This document shows, one piece after another, positions 37,360 to 46,116 of a DNA stretch of 64,000 nt (the first letter of the stretch is position 1; the number at the start of each line of letters is the position of its first letter). Made by a program: the position numbers and the translations under genes. Under the pieces are notes generated by a model. It searched no databases and was not told where the DNA came from. It saw only the letters and a list, made by a program, of their open reading frames with translations. Origin of the DNA: Crocosphaera sp. (lineage in GTDB: Bacteria; Cyanobacteriota; Cyanobacteriia; Cyanobacteriales; Microcystaceae); assembly GCF_030064895.1 (NCBI RefSeq), contig NZ_JASJEB010000012.1, positions 1-64,000 on the forward strand. Direction: 5' to 3'.

Positions 37360-37495
37360 GATCGTCCTCAGCGATAGGTTCCGATTTTGAAGTCCGTTTC
37401 TTAGTTTAGGCCATCAATGAGCTTGACATCTTCTCGTAATCTCAAGTTATATGATAAAACTATTGCAATGCTTTAGTAATATTCAGTGTCTATTC

Positions 37496-38380
37496 ATGAG
37501 CCAAGCTAACCCTCATAAAACTCAAGATAAATATAAGAAATCCTTGCCTGTAGTGGTTTATCAACCGGAAAGTCGTGTCAAGCACCCACTTCTGTTAGTC
37601 AAGGAAATGTGGTACGATTTGCTGGCTTCTCGTGATTTAGCGTGGCAACTATTTCAACGAAATATTCAGTCTCAATATCGTCAGTCTATACTTGGCATCC
37701 TGTGGATTTTCCTTCCTCCTTTAATCACTGCTCTGGGTTTAACGGTTCTCAGAAAAACGAATGTTTTGAATATAGGAGAAACCCCCATCCCCTACCCTGT
37801 TTATGTTGCTTTGAGTATGACTCTCTGGCAAACCTTCATTCAAAGCTTTAACAATACCATGGGAGCCGCTCGAAAGGCCAAACAGATGTTGATGAAATTG
37901 AATGTCCCTCCAGAAGCCTTTGTAATCTCGACACTGGCACAAATTTTATTTAATTTTCTCATTCAACTAATTCCCATTGTTTTCATGTTTGTCTGGTTTA
38001 AAGTAGCAGTCAGTTGGACAATTATTTTAGCTCCGGTTGCCTTTATCCATATGCTAATGTTTGGTACTGGTATCGGATTAATCTTAAGCCCTTTTGCTTG
38101 TCTCTATGGTGACGTTAATAGAGGAATCGGTTTTGTAAATAAGTTCTGGATATTTGTGACTCCTGTGATTTATCCTCAGCCTAGAGAGGGTATCTGGGCA
38201 ATTTTAGTCGCAATTAATCCTGTTACTCCCCTATTAGTAACCACAAGAGATTTGATAATCACTGGAGACATTGCTAATATCTCAGGGTTTTGGATCGCTA
38301 GTGGTGTAGCCTTGATTACTACATTTTTCGGATGGATATTCTATCGCTTATCTTTGCCATTTTTGGTTGAAAGAGCCTAA
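37496..38380 (+). CDS. ABC-2 type polysaccharide/O-antigen export permease (Wzm-like)
   Basis: A 294-residue permease with six membrane helices, of the family that exports lipid-linked polysaccharides. The short amphipathic start before the first helix (ASRDLAWQLFQRNIQSQYRQSILGILW) and the late NPVTPLLVTTRDLI segment are the family marks. I choose the ATG at 37496 (MSQANPHKTQDKYKK) since the residues before it are unlike relatives. Its ATPase partner (Wzt) normally follows directly, but here a hairpin follows and then gltX, so the partner must be elsewhere. Confidence 0.85.
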   Translation: MSQANPHKTQDKYKKSLPVVVYQPESRVKHPLLLVKEMWYDLLASRDLAWQLFQRNIQSQYRQSILGILWIFLPPLITALGLTVLRKTNVLNIGETPIPYPVYVALSMTLWQTFIQSFNNTMGAARKAKQMLMKLNVPPEAFVISTLAQILFNFLIQLIPIVFMFVWFKVAVSWTIILAPVAFIHMLMFGTGIGLILSPFACLYGDVNRGIGFVNKFWIFVTPVIYPQPREGIWAILVAINPVTPLLVTTRDLIITGDIANISGFWIASGVALITTFFGWIFYRLSLPFLVERA

Positions 38381-38406
38381 ATGATTAGAGTAAGCAAAAA
38401 TTAAGG

Positions 38407-38453
38407 GAACAATCGGCTAAAAGAGGGTTTTATCTCCCTCTCTCTGATTGTTC
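38407..38453 (+). terminator. Long hairpin after the Wzm-like gene
   Basis: Outer arms GAACAATC/GATTGTTC and inner arms AGAGGG/CCCTCT pair across an interior loop. No T run follows, so it may be a factor-dependent or imperfect terminator, or an mRNA-stabilising structure. Confidence 0.5.
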
Positions 38454-38582
38454 TGGAACTAACATCTCTTTGCATTTTCAAACCTTTTATAACAAGAAAA
38501 AATACTATCAATTGAAAGTTTTTCCTCATGCCAATTTTCCATTAGTTATCATTATTTTTAATCACAAAACATTCCCTGATAA

Positions 38583-38607
38583 AACCCGGTCGTTAACAAC
38601 GGGGTTT
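38583..38607. repeat. Palindrome, family GTTAACRACGGGGTTTGAA (copy 1)
   Basis: An imperfect palindrome centred on GTTAAC. The right half plus flank (ACGGGGTTTGAA) also occurs at 47687-47699. Both copies lie downstream of a transporter gene. Confidence 0.65.
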
Positions 38608-38690
38608 GAAAATAATTAGTTGATGAGTTAACCAAAAATCAATTATGATCATAAGTTGAACTAAATAATATTGACTACAGGGAAAATTTT

Positions 38691-40142
38691 GTGACAGTCA
38701 GAGTTCGGATCGCCCCTAGTCCTACAGGGAATTTACACATAGGAACCGCCAGAACCGCCGTTTTTAACTGGTTATTTGCTCATCATAACCAAGGCCAGTT
38801 TATCCTCAGAGTTGAAGATACCGATCAAGAGCGATCGCGTCCAGAATATACAGAAAATATTAAATCAGGTCTCGCCTGGTTAGGTTTGAGTTGGGATGAA
38901 GGACCCTTCTTTCAAACCCAACGCCTCGATCTCTATCGTAAAGCCATTCAAACCTTACTGGACAAAGGATTTGCCTATCGTTGTTATTGTACCCCAGAAG
39001 AATTAGAAGAGATGCGAGAGGCTCAAAAAGCCAAAAATCAAGCTCCTCGTTATGATAACCGTCATCGTCATCTCACAGAAGAACAACGTCTTGCTCTTGA
39101 AGCGGAAGGAAGAAAACCAGTCATCCGCTTTATGATCGATGACGATCGCGAAATTGTTTGGCAGGATCTCATCCGAGGTCAAGTTACTTGGAAAGGAAGT
39201 GATCTCGGTGGAGATATGGTGATCGCGCGTATTGCTGATAACCCAGAACAACCTTTTGGTCAGCCTTTATATAACTTGGCCGTGGTGGTGGATGACATGG
39301 ATATGGAGATTACCCAAGTTATCCGAGGAGAAGATCATATTGCTAACACCGCTAAACAAATTCTCTTATACGAAGCTTTCGGGACAACCGTTCCAAGCTT
39401 TGCCCATACCCCCTTAATTTTGAACCAGGAAGGACGAAAATTGTCCAAACGAGATGGAGTGACTTCCATCGATGACTTCCGTAAAATGGGCTTTTTACCC
39501 CAAGCTTTAGCTAACTATATGACCCTCTTGGGATGGACTCCCCCAGACTCCACTGAAGAAATTTTCACCTTGACAGAAGCTGCTGAGAAGTTTAGTTTGG
39601 AACGGGTTAATAAGGCCGGGGCTAAATTTGATTGGGATAAACTCGATTGGATTAATAGTCAATATTTACACAAAATGTCGGGGGATGAATTAGTGGATCT
39701 TTTGCTTCCCTATTGGCAAGAAGCCGGTTATTCTCTCAATTTAGATAGCGATCGCCCTTGGTTAGAACAAATGGCTACCCTGATCGGTCCTAGTCTCACC
39801 CGTTTGAGTGATGCAGCTAAAGAAAGTGTCTTATTGTTTGGTGAAACTGTAGAATACAGTGAAGAAGCTATAGCCCAAATGCAGCAAGAAGGGGTTAGGG
39901 AAGTTTTGCAAGCTGTTTTGCAGAAGATTGTTGAATCTTCTCAGTTAACACAAGACGAAGCTAAAGATACCATCAAACAAGTGACAAAAACCTTTAAAGT
40001 GAAAAAAGGATTAGTAATGCGATCGCTTCGTGCTGGTTTAATGGGTGAATTACACGGGCCAGATTTAATTCAATCTTGGCTTTTACTTAATCAAAAAGGG
40101 TGGGATAAAAGTCGTTTGAGTCATGGCTTAGATTCATTATAA
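38691..40142 (+). CDS. gltX: Glutamyl-tRNA synthetase
   Basis: A 483-residue class I synthetase that charges tRNA with glutamate for protein synthesis and, in cyanobacteria, for making tetrapyrroles through glutamyl-tRNA. The HIGH-type motif is [15 protein letters not shown] at residues 10-24 and the KMSKS-type motif KLSKRDG near residue 250. The anticodon-binding region fills residues 330-483 ([23 protein letters not shown]). The start codon is GTG, which the sequence and the family start ([13 protein letters not shown]) both require. Length is normal. Confidence 0.97.
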   Translation: MTVRVRIAPSPTGNLHIGTARTAVFNWLFAHHNQGQFILRVEDTDQERSRPEYTENIKSGLAWLGLSWDEGPFFQTQRLDLYRKAIQTLLDKGFAYRCYCTPEELEEMREAQKAKNQAPRYDNRHRHLTEEQRLALEAEGRKPVIRFMIDDDREIVWQDLIRGQVTWKGSDLGGDMVIARIADNPEQPFGQPLYNLAVVVDDMDMEITQVIRGEDHIANTAKQILLYEAFGTTVPSFAHTPLILNQEGRKLSKRDGVTSIDDFRKMGFLPQALANYMTLLGWTPPDSTEEIFTLTEAAEKFSLERVNKAGAKFDWDKLDWINSQYLHKMSGDELVDLLLPYWQEAGYSLNLDSDRPWLEQMATLIGPSLTRLSDAAKESVLLFGETVEYSEEAIAQMQQEGVREVLQAVLQKIVESSQLTQDEAKDTIKQVTKTFKVKKGLVMRSLRAGLMGELHGPDLIQSWLLLNQKGWDKSRLSHGLDSL

Positions 40143-40171
40143 TTGTTTCAACATCTCTCCATAAACCTTGG

Positions 40172-40228
40172 GGTGGGCAAAGCAGATAGGTATTTAAAGC
40201 CAGGAAAAATCTGAAATCTTTGCTCACC
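40172..40228. repeat. Short inverted repeat downstream of gltX
   Basis: GGTGGGCAAAG and CTTTGCTCACC form an inverted pair with one mismatch around a 35-base loop, and inner AGAT/ATCT pairs add to it. It lies 30 bases past the gltX stop and may work as a terminator or be a dispersed repeat. Confidence 0.5.
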
Positions 40229-40388
40229 TTAGAAAAACAAAATTGATAAGGATCACATCTATATTTTCCTAATATCATAATTAACTCACTCTTAAGATTG
40301 TTATCATTAAGTAATGATAATTCTGTTGGATTACAACTTTCTAGCAATTATAGGTAGACCCATTAATGCGTAATCGTTAGAAATTTTT

Positions 40389-41345
40389 TTAGGATTGATT
40401 AGAAAATGGTATCAGTTTTAAAAATGTCTCTTTTCTAGGTTTGAGTCTCACTAACCTTCTGAGACTACCAAGAACTAAGTTCCAAAGATATCCATATTGA
40501 GGATATAGTTTTACCAAAAAAACTTCAGCTAAAACATACCGTCGGTTGGTGGTCTTATACTGGAATTCTGGAGGATTACTTTCTGTACGAAACTGTTCAG
40601 GAAAGGGTAAAATATGTCCAATAATGTCACCTTTCTTGACAAGGCCTTTCGTGTACAATTTAGCTTGCACTCCTAAACCAAGCAGTCGATCAGCACACCA
40701 AAAAGGAATATATTTGAATGGTCCGAAAAGGGTGAATAATTTAACCACATCATTAATGCACTCTTGGACTAAGCTATTTTTCCATACTTTTTTGTCAAAA
40801 TTTTCTTGATGGGGTCCATGATGATCTTTACGATCTTTGATAAGACACAGCAAATTTAATTTATTTTCTAAAGGAGAAATAGGAACTTCTTGTAGAGTTT
40901 CTGTTGTTTCTAAATGTCGATCTTCTCCCCTTCTAACTTGAACGGCTTCTAAATTAGTAAATGGTTCCCATTCTTCTAATAGTTTTTCTTGGCTACCGTA
41001 AGGATAAAATTTTTGTCTAAGTTTGAACATATAGCTATTAGGAAAAATTCTAAAATATTCAAGAACAACCTCTTCTATTTTCGGGTACAAATATTCATCA
41101 CAATTAATGGATAAAACATAAGTTCCTGACGCATTTGATACAGCGGTAATCCTTTGTATCACTTCTCCTCTGATGGGACTGGTGATTTGACGAATACGAG
41201 GATCATCATTATTCAGTAAGGGAACTTCAGGGGGATAAACCAAAATAAATTCAACATTTCCCTCAACTTTTGCCAATGCTTCTATCCAAACTTGAGGAAC
41301 ATTATCCCGCATAGGAATAATAACTGATAAGGTAGGTTTTTTCAT
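40389..41345 (-). CDS. Glycosyltransferase family 2-like protein
   Basis: A 318-residue protein beginning TLSVIIPMRDNVPQVWIEALAK, the start of a GT-A fold, with a DxD-like site in VLSINCDEYLYPKIEEV near residue 85. The C-terminal third is unlike standard GT2 proteins and contains basic and aromatic stretches but no clear membrane helix. Acceptor and donor cannot be named. It stands alone. Confidence 0.65.
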   Translation of the reverse strand: MKKPTLSVIIPMRDNVPQVWIEALAKVEGNVEFILVYPPEVPLLNNDDPRIRQITSPIRGEVIQRITAVSNASGTYVLSINCDEYLYPKIEEVVLEYFRIFPNSYMFKLRQKFYPYGSQEKLLEEWEPFTNLEAVQVRRGEDRHLETTETLQEVPISPLENKLNLLCLIKDRKDHHGPHQENFDKKVWKNSLVQECINDVVKLFTLFGPFKYIPFWCADRLLGLGVQAKLYTKGLVKKGDIIGHILPFPEQFRTESNPPEFQYKTTNRRYVLAEVFLVKLYPQYGYLWNLVLGSLRRLVRLKPRKETFLKLIPFSNQS

Positions 41346-41615
41346 TGGTTTAATATCTAGCTAAACTATAATACAATTAATTTTTTAATAGATTGTATCA
41401 ATTTTATACATTATAATGCTTGCTCTGTCAAGGAATGAAACTCCTAATAATTTGTAAGCGTTGAATTAACTATTAAAAATCTCATATTTATATTATAAAA
41501 ATTTACTCAAGTATCCTTAGGTTTCCTTAATCTTTGACCGTCTGTCTATGGAAAAATTTTGATATTTTTTCTAGCATTATTGAAACCACGGAAATTATTA
41601 TCTGAAACTGAAACG

Positions 41616-42536
41616 ATGAACAATATAGTTAAGAATTCCTTCAAGTTTTTGCTCTTAGTTACAGCCATGTTATTTTGTTTAGGTTTTTCTTCAGCGAGTG
41701 TAGAGAAATCAACAATTTCTCCTAATTTTTCTCAAGGAATTTACTATTTAAGACAAGAAAAGTACCAAGAAGCTATTGGGGAATTTACTCAGGTTATTAA
41801 TGATAAGAATCAGTGGATTGCTTCTGCTTATAGTAATCGTTGTCTGGCTTATTTACAATTGAATAATAATCAAGCTGCTAAAAGAGACTGTCAAGAAGCT
41901 TTAGAGATGAATTCAGATAATGTTGAAGCTTATCTTAATAAAGGATTAGCTGATTATAGACTGGAAAATTATTCTCAATCTTTAGCTGCTTATCAAGAAG
42001 TTCTTAAAAGGCAGGAAAATGATTATCGTGCTTATTATAATCAAGGATTAGTCCATTTTCAACTAGGGAATTATCAACAAGCTTTAAATAGTTATAATCA
42101 AGCTCTAAAAATCGATGAAGATGATTCTTTGGAGCATAAAACATTGATTTATCATGATCGTGCTTTAGCCCATTTACAATTAGAAGATTTTTCTGAAGCG
42201 ATCGCTAATCTTACCCATGTTCTTATTTTAAATCCAAAAGACGAACAAGCCTATTATCAACGAGGTTATGCTTATCAAAAATCAGGAAATTATCAGGCTG
42301 CTTTTCAAGATTTTACAGAAGCAATTACCCTAAATCCTCAGTTAACTACTGCCTATATTAACCGAGGAATTTCTGCTGCGATTTTAGGATTTCAGACGGT
42401 TGCTTGGCAAAATTTTAAAATTGCTCTTACTCAGTTTCAAGAACAAAATAACCAGACAGGTTATCAGCAAACTCTCAATTTAATGCGTAAATTTAAAAAA
42501 GTTACTTCTAATACCTATGAATCTCCTATTGGTTAG
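41616..42536 (+). CDS. Exported TPR protein
   Basis: 306 residues from the ATG at 41616 (MNNIVKNSFKFLLLVTAML), which puts a signal sequence right at the N-terminus. The frame could start earlier, but those residues are not signal-like. Six to seven tetratricopeptide repeats follow, for example QGIYYLRQEKYQEAIGEFTQ and YNQGLVHFQLGNYQQALNSY, ending near residue 290. It is probably periplasmic and a protein-binding scaffold. It is convergent with the SGNH gene; the two overlap at their stop codons by about 11 bases. Confidence 0.82.
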   Translation: MNNIVKNSFKFLLLVTAMLFCLGFSSASVEKSTISPNFSQGIYYLRQEKYQEAIGEFTQVINDKNQWIASAYSNRCLAYLQLNNNQAAKRDCQEALEMNSDNVEAYLNKGLADYRLENYSQSLAAYQEVLKRQENDYRAYYNQGLVHFQLGNYQQALNSYNQALKIDEDDSLEHKTLIYHDRALAHLQLEDFSEAIANLTHVLILNPKDEQAYYQRGYAYQKSGNYQAAFQDFTEAITLNPQLTTAYINRGISAAILGFQTVAWQNFKIALTQFQEQNNQTGYQQTLNLMRKFKKVTSNTYESPIG

Positions 42537-43461
42537 TAGAATTAATAATTAATTGACTAATATGTTGACTAACTAATTGATCGCCTAAAGAACTCAGATG
42601 GATATGATCTCGATATAAATCATCAATATTTTCCTGTTTACTAAAAATAGGTAAAAAGTCAATAAACGCTACATTATTAGTATCTACCCACTCTTGTAAG
42701 CGTTTTCTAGCCACTTTTTCATAATCTCTGGGTTCTGGGTTCATTTCCCGTTTAAGAGGGGTTAAAACTATCATAAATTGACTCTCATTTTCAGTTGTGA
42801 TCGCTTTCATTTTATCGATCGCTTCTAAATTAAATCCTACTCGATCTCCTCTTTCTCCCATTATTTCTCCTAGTCCTGGGATATTAGGATTACGATAAAA
42901 CACTCTTTCTAAAATTTCTTCTATGGCTAAAATTGGTTGTTTATCAGGATAACTGATATCTTTTCCTACTCTTAAAGGGGTGGGTTTTGTAGCGAACAAA
43001 TCATCTGTATTGATTACTAAAAGAATTACTTGGGACTCAAAAGTTCCAAACCGTTTTAAATAGGCCAATTGATTTCTTGGTCCCCAAGAGTTGGCAGAAG
43101 CGTTTAAAACCTCTATTGTTGGTGATAGTTTCTTGTCAATTTCTTCTTGTACTAATGCAGAAATAGTTTCTTTTTGATCGGTCCACCAAGCACCATTAAC
43201 AATAGAATCACCGATGAAAAAAAGTCTTATAGTATCATTTAAAGGACTAGATTCAATGGCTTCTGTCCGCATAGAATATTGATTAATAATCGTCAATTTT
43301 CCGAGACGACGAACCTTTTGATTAGGGGCTAATAAATAGCCAATCTCATCATCAGCGATATAAAGGGGACGTTTACCTAATCCTAAAAATAATCTTAAGC
43401 TGCCTTCAAAAATTAGGAAACTAATGAGAATAATACCAAAACTGAGCAAAACAATTTTCAT
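42526..43461 (-). CDS. SGNH/GDSL-like hydrolase, membrane anchored
   Basis: A 311-residue protein with an N-terminal hydrophobic anchor (IVLLSFGIILISFLIFEGSL), then the block I motif IRLFFIGDSIVNGAWW with the nucleophile serine, a block III-like LNASANSWGPRNQLAYL, and the closing DHIHLSSLGDQL with the catalytic Asp-His pair. The pattern fits an acetylesterase acting on surface sugars, as in the AlgX/DUF-SGNH group. Substrate is not known. The active site should face the periplasm. Confidence 0.78.
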   Translation of the reverse strand: MKIVLLSFGIILISFLIFEGSLRLFLGLGKRPLYIADDEIGYLLAPNQKVRRLGKLTIINQYSMRTEAIESSPLNDTIRLFFIGDSIVNGAWWTDQKETISALVQEEIDKKLSPTIEVLNASANSWGPRNQLAYLKRFGTFESQVILLVINTDDLFATKPTPLRVGKDISYPDKQPILAIEEILERVFYRNPNIPGLGEIMGERGDRVGFNLEAIDKMKAITTENESQFMIVLTPLKREMNPEPRDYEKVARKRLQEWVDTNNVAFIDFLPIFSKQENIDDLYRDHIHLSSLGDQLVSQHISQLIINSTNQ

Positions 43462-43492
43462 CGGTTTAATAAGAGATATAATTGTAGAATAC

Positions 43493-43597
43493 TATAGCAG
43501 ATAAAAATTAGTTAGGACATTGTTTGAATCTGTCGCTGTCATTGGTGAGGTACGAGGAATTTCTACTAATGTCCTAACCATAATGCTTAGTGCTATA
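43493..43597. mobile_element. MITE-like element, TATAGCA...TTAGGACAT ends, 105 bp
   Basis: Left end 43493-43520 and right end 43569-43597 are inverted repeats sharing TATAGCA at the tip and GTTAGGACAT inside, with a variable 11-12 base segment between. The same end structure is found at 46010-46116. The TA at each outer edge is consistent with a TA target duplication. It has no reading frame and lies between two genes. Confidence 0.8.
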
Positions 43598-43627
43598 GAA
43601 GCAGTAAATCAATTAATGAAGCTAATT

Positions 43628-44365
43628 TTACAAAGCTTCTTCTAGGGTAGATAAAGGAATTGCTCCTGAAAAAACTTGACCATTAAAAATAAATAAAGGG
43701 GTTCCTTGAATTCCAATTTTTGCAGCAAGTTCCATATCTTTTTGAATGGCAAAATCAGCATTTCTACTATTGCGATCGCGTTCAAATTGCTCAATATCAA
43801 GATCCAAATTTTCAGCAAGTTCAATATAGAAATCTTCTCCTAAGCTGTCTTGTTGCGTAAATAAAGCATCATAATAAGGCCAAAATTTTCCTTGTTGTTG
43901 TGCGGCCCAAGACGCTTTCGCAGCTCCCAAAGCTTGAGGATGAATGCCAATTAAGGGAAAATGTTTATACACTAAAGTAACCTCATCCTGGTGCTTAGCA
44001 ATAAATTCTTCAACGGTTTCGTAAGCTTTTGCACAATAAGGACATTGAAAATCAGAAAATTCTAAAAGAATCTTTTTTTGACTTCGAGATCCGGTGGTGG
44101 GTGAGTCAGCGATAATGGTTTGAGGATTGGTTTTCAGTTGTGATGCAAAGGACTGTAGAGCCTGTTTTTGTTGTTCTTGTTGTTGTTTTTGATAAGCTTG
44201 AACCGACTCGATCACGACTTCTGGGTTTTGACGAATAATATCTAAAACTGTTTGCTCCAGTTTAGGGTCAATAACTGCTTGTGCAGAAGGTACAATGATA
44301 GTAGGTGTCCAAGTCAAACCTATTATCAATAATAATGCGATGAAAACATTTAGTGCTTTTTTCAT
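43628..44365 (-). CDS. DsbA-family thiol-disulfide oxidoreductase
   Basis: A 245-residue exported thioredoxin-fold protein. Signal sequence at residues 5-30 (VFIALLLIIGLTWT, ending SAQA), a helical and glutamine-rich linker (YQKQQQEQQKQALQSF), then the DSBA-like domain with active-site C108-P-Y-C111 in SDFQCPYC, and the cis-proline loop GIQGTPLFIF near residue 225. It probably oxidises or isomerises cysteines in the periplasm or thylakoid lumen. The C-terminus (LSTLEEAL) is normal. It stands alone. Confidence 0.88.
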   Translation of the reverse strand: MKKALNVFIALLLIIGLTWTPTIIVPSAQAVIDPKLEQTVLDIIRQNPEVVIESVQAYQKQQQEQQKQALQSFASQLKTNPQTIIADSPTTGSRSQKKILLEFSDFQCPYCAKAYETVEEFIAKHQDEVTLVYKHFPLIGIHPQALGAAKASWAAQQQGKFWPYYDALFTQQDSLGEDFYIELAENLDLDIEQFERDRNSRNADFAIQKDMELAAKIGIQGTPLFIFNGQVFSGAIPLSTLEEAL

Positions 44366-44466
44366 GCAGTCCTACCAGTTGAGTTAATTACCTTATTGAC
44401 GGTATTATATTAATGCTCCTAAGTCAATTAACAACGAATTCAAACTAAAATTTATATTAAAATTAT

Positions 44467-44949
44467 ATGACTAAAACTATTACTGTACAACTGGATCACA
44501 TCACTGCTTTAGATATTACTCCTGTCAAAGAAATAATTGAGCCAATATTAGAAAAAAATGCGATCGCTTCCCTAGAACAAAGCTTATCTTTTGACATTCA
44601 ATATCCCCGTGAACCAGATGATCCTAGAGAACTTTCAGAAGTTCCTGAGATTCGTTTATGGTTTGTTCGTTTGGACACTATTTATCCTTGGTTTCCTTTT
44701 CTTTTAGACGCAAAAGAAGGAGATTTAGCTAGATATTCTGCTATGTTAGTTCCCCATCAATTTAACCGTGTGGAAGGGATTCAATACAACCCCGAAGCGT
44801 TAGAAATTTTTGTTATGAATAAGTTATTTGTTCTTTCTGACTGGTTACAAACACAAGGTCTTTATTCTCAGTTTCGTTTGCAATCTCTAGCGCAACTGTT
44901 TGGTTATGATATCGATGATAGTTTTTTTGCTATGATAAAAAAAGGATGA
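44467..44949 (+). CDS. CRR6-family NdhI maturation factor
   Basis: A 160-residue soluble protein with the CRR6 (DUF1817) pattern: VQLDHITALDITPV at the start, EIRLWFVRLDTIYPWFPFLLDAKEGDLARYSAMLVPHQF in the middle and YNPEALEIFVMNKLFVLSDWL near the end. In plants and cyanobacteria CRR6 is needed to assemble the NdhI subunit into the photosynthetic NDH-1 complex, which drives cyclic electron flow and CO2 uptake. No cofactor site is visible. It is a single gene. Confidence 0.88.
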   Translation: MTKTITVQLDHITALDITPVKEIIEPILEKNAIASLEQSLSFDIQYPREPDDPRELSEVPEIRLWFVRLDTIYPWFPFLLDAKEGDLARYSAMLVPHQFNRVEGIQYNPEALEIFVMNKLFVLSDWLQTQGLYSQFRLQSLAQLFGYDIDDSFFAMIKKG

Positions 44950-45054
44950 AAATACTCAATAAATTATAAATAAACTATTGATAATTTAGGTTGTTAAACT
45001 CAATAAAAACTAAGGTTGATCTATTGATTTGGACTGGTTGAACATAATAGGTTT

Positions 45055-45075
45055 GGGCTTAATAATATTAAGCCC
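45055..45075. repeat. Perfect palindrome GGGCTTAATA-A-TATTAAGCCC
   Basis: Ten-base arms around a single base, located about 105 bases past the CRR6 gene. It has no T run. It may be a transcription stop or a protein site. Confidence 0.55.
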
Positions 45076-45157
45076 CTACAATTAAACAGCAAAACAAAAT
45101 TATGATACTGTACAATTGATGAATAAGTTGCCCGTTTTCTACCTAAAATAATCACCC

Positions 45158-45202
45158 GTAGGGGTTTAACACTGTTAAACCAACACACTGTTAAACCCCT
45201 AC
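45158..45202. repeat. Inverted repeat GTAGGGGTTTAACA / TGTTAAACCCCTAC
   Basis: Perfect 14-base arms separated by a 17-base loop that itself contains a third TGTTAAAC-like copy. It lies 33 bases downstream of the PEP-CTERM gene (minus strand) and may end its transcript, though no T run is present. Confidence 0.65.
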
Positions 45203-45234
45203 AAAATATTATTATCTTCTCATTATTTGACGAT

Positions 45235-45804
45235 TTATTTGGCTTGCTTTTGGCGTTTAGATAATAAACCTACTCCACCCATTAATAATAACCCGAAAAT
45301 GGTAGTAGGTTCAGGGGTAGAAGTAGTAGCAGCAGAAGAATATACAAGGGTTGAATTATCCGAGTCAACAACACCAGTAAATCCATTACTACTACCGGAA
45401 ACGTTTAGCAAACTGCCAGCACCAGGTACATTCAAAAATAGTCCATCTGTCTCATTTGCTGCTGTAAAGAAACTGGTTAAAGGGTCAATTGTTCCTCCAG
45501 TGACGGTAAAGCTATTTACCGCTACGGCTAAATTGGCGAAAACATCAAAGGGAGTAGTATATCCCAAGGCAGCAGGTGCAGAAGTGACGAAAACAGAAGT
45601 TGCAGCAAAGGTTCCGTCCCCATCAGGTAATTCAATGGTTCCTTCTACTGTACCGTTAACAGGACCATCTTCATTACTGAAAGAGAAATCAAAAGTAGCA
45701 GCATTTGCTACATCAGCAGTTCCGAAAACCGTAGCAACAGTCAACAAACTTGCACCTAAGACGGTGGAGGGTAAAACACTGGACAGAGAAAGATTCTTAA
45801 TCAT
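45235..45804 (-). CDS. PEP-CTERM sorting domain protein
   Basis: A 189-residue exported protein. Signal peptide at residues 5-35 (SLSSVLPSTVLGASLLTVATVFG, then ANA), a small Ser/Gly/Thr-rich beta domain, and a C-terminal sorting tail: PEPTTIFGLLLMGGVGLLSKRQKQ, with the PEP motif, one helix and a basic end. Such tails are cut by exosortase and the protein goes to the surface or into extracellular polymer. No exosortase gene is in the window. The middle domain has no known function. An apparent frame on the other strand in the same place is a mirror effect. Confidence 0.88.
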   Translation of the reverse strand: MIKNLSLSSVLPSTVLGASLLTVATVFGTADVANAATFDFSFSNEDGPVNGTVEGTIELPDGDGTFAATSVFVTSAPAALGYTTPFDVFANLAVAVNSFTVTGGTIDPLTSFFTAANETDGLFLNVPGAGSLLNVSGSSNGFTGVVDSDNSTLVYSSAATTSTPEPTTIFGLLLMGGVGLLSKRQKQAK

Positions 45805-46009
45805 GACAATTTCAAAAATTTACTAAAAAACATGAGTAATTCTACCCCCCCCGATTATTTTGTCAAGTTAATAGTTGATTAAGATGATTTATGCTGATTT
45901 TAGAAGGTTTTTAGCAGTTTAACAGCACTCACTCAACCGAAATATTGATACACCCAATTGAAGTTTACTCTTGTTTCTATTGCGCAACAGTTAGATATGA
46001 AGATGAAAA

Positions 46010-46116
46010 TATAGCAGTCGCCAAAGCTATTAGGACATTTTTCTGTTCCCTGTTCCCTGTTCCCTGTTCCCTTAAAATATAATTTATGTGTCCTAACTAG
46101 CCTGTCTATTGCTATA
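46010..46116. mobile_element. MITE-like element inserted in the 48-bp array
   Basis: Ends 46010-46037 and 46089-46116 are inverted repeats (TATAGCA outside, TTAGGACA inside). Comparison with the neighbouring uninterrupted unit shows the insertion site GAAAA-TA-TTTGAG; the inserted sequence is 103 bases (46012-46114) plus a duplicated TA. This is the signature of IS630/Tc1-mariner type movement. It contains four TGTTCCC heptamers. Confidence 0.88.
46044..46071. repeat. Heptanucleotide tandem repeat TGTTCCC x4
   Basis: Four perfect units inside the MITE-like element 46010-46116. The same heptamer recurs at 47806-47825 inside another inverted-repeat element. Confidence 0.85.

Larger units (their letters stand above)
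38381..38690. other. Intergenic region between Wzm-like and gltX genes
   Basis: 310 bases. A two-tier hairpin at 38407-38453 follows the permease stop, and a second palindrome (38583-38607), shared with 47672-47695, lies 84 bases before gltX. No gene seen. Confidence 0.6.

Noticed and set aside
40087-40347. 86-codon open frame on the minus strand overlapping the end of gltX
   Set aside because: Half lies inside gltX and the protein has no recognisable pattern or ribosome site. The noncoding part coincides with a short inverted repeat.
45227-45826. 199-codon plus-strand frame across the PEP-CTERM gene
   Set aside because: It is the reverse of a low-complexity Ser/Thr/Gly-rich gene; signal peptide and sorting tail are on the minus strand.
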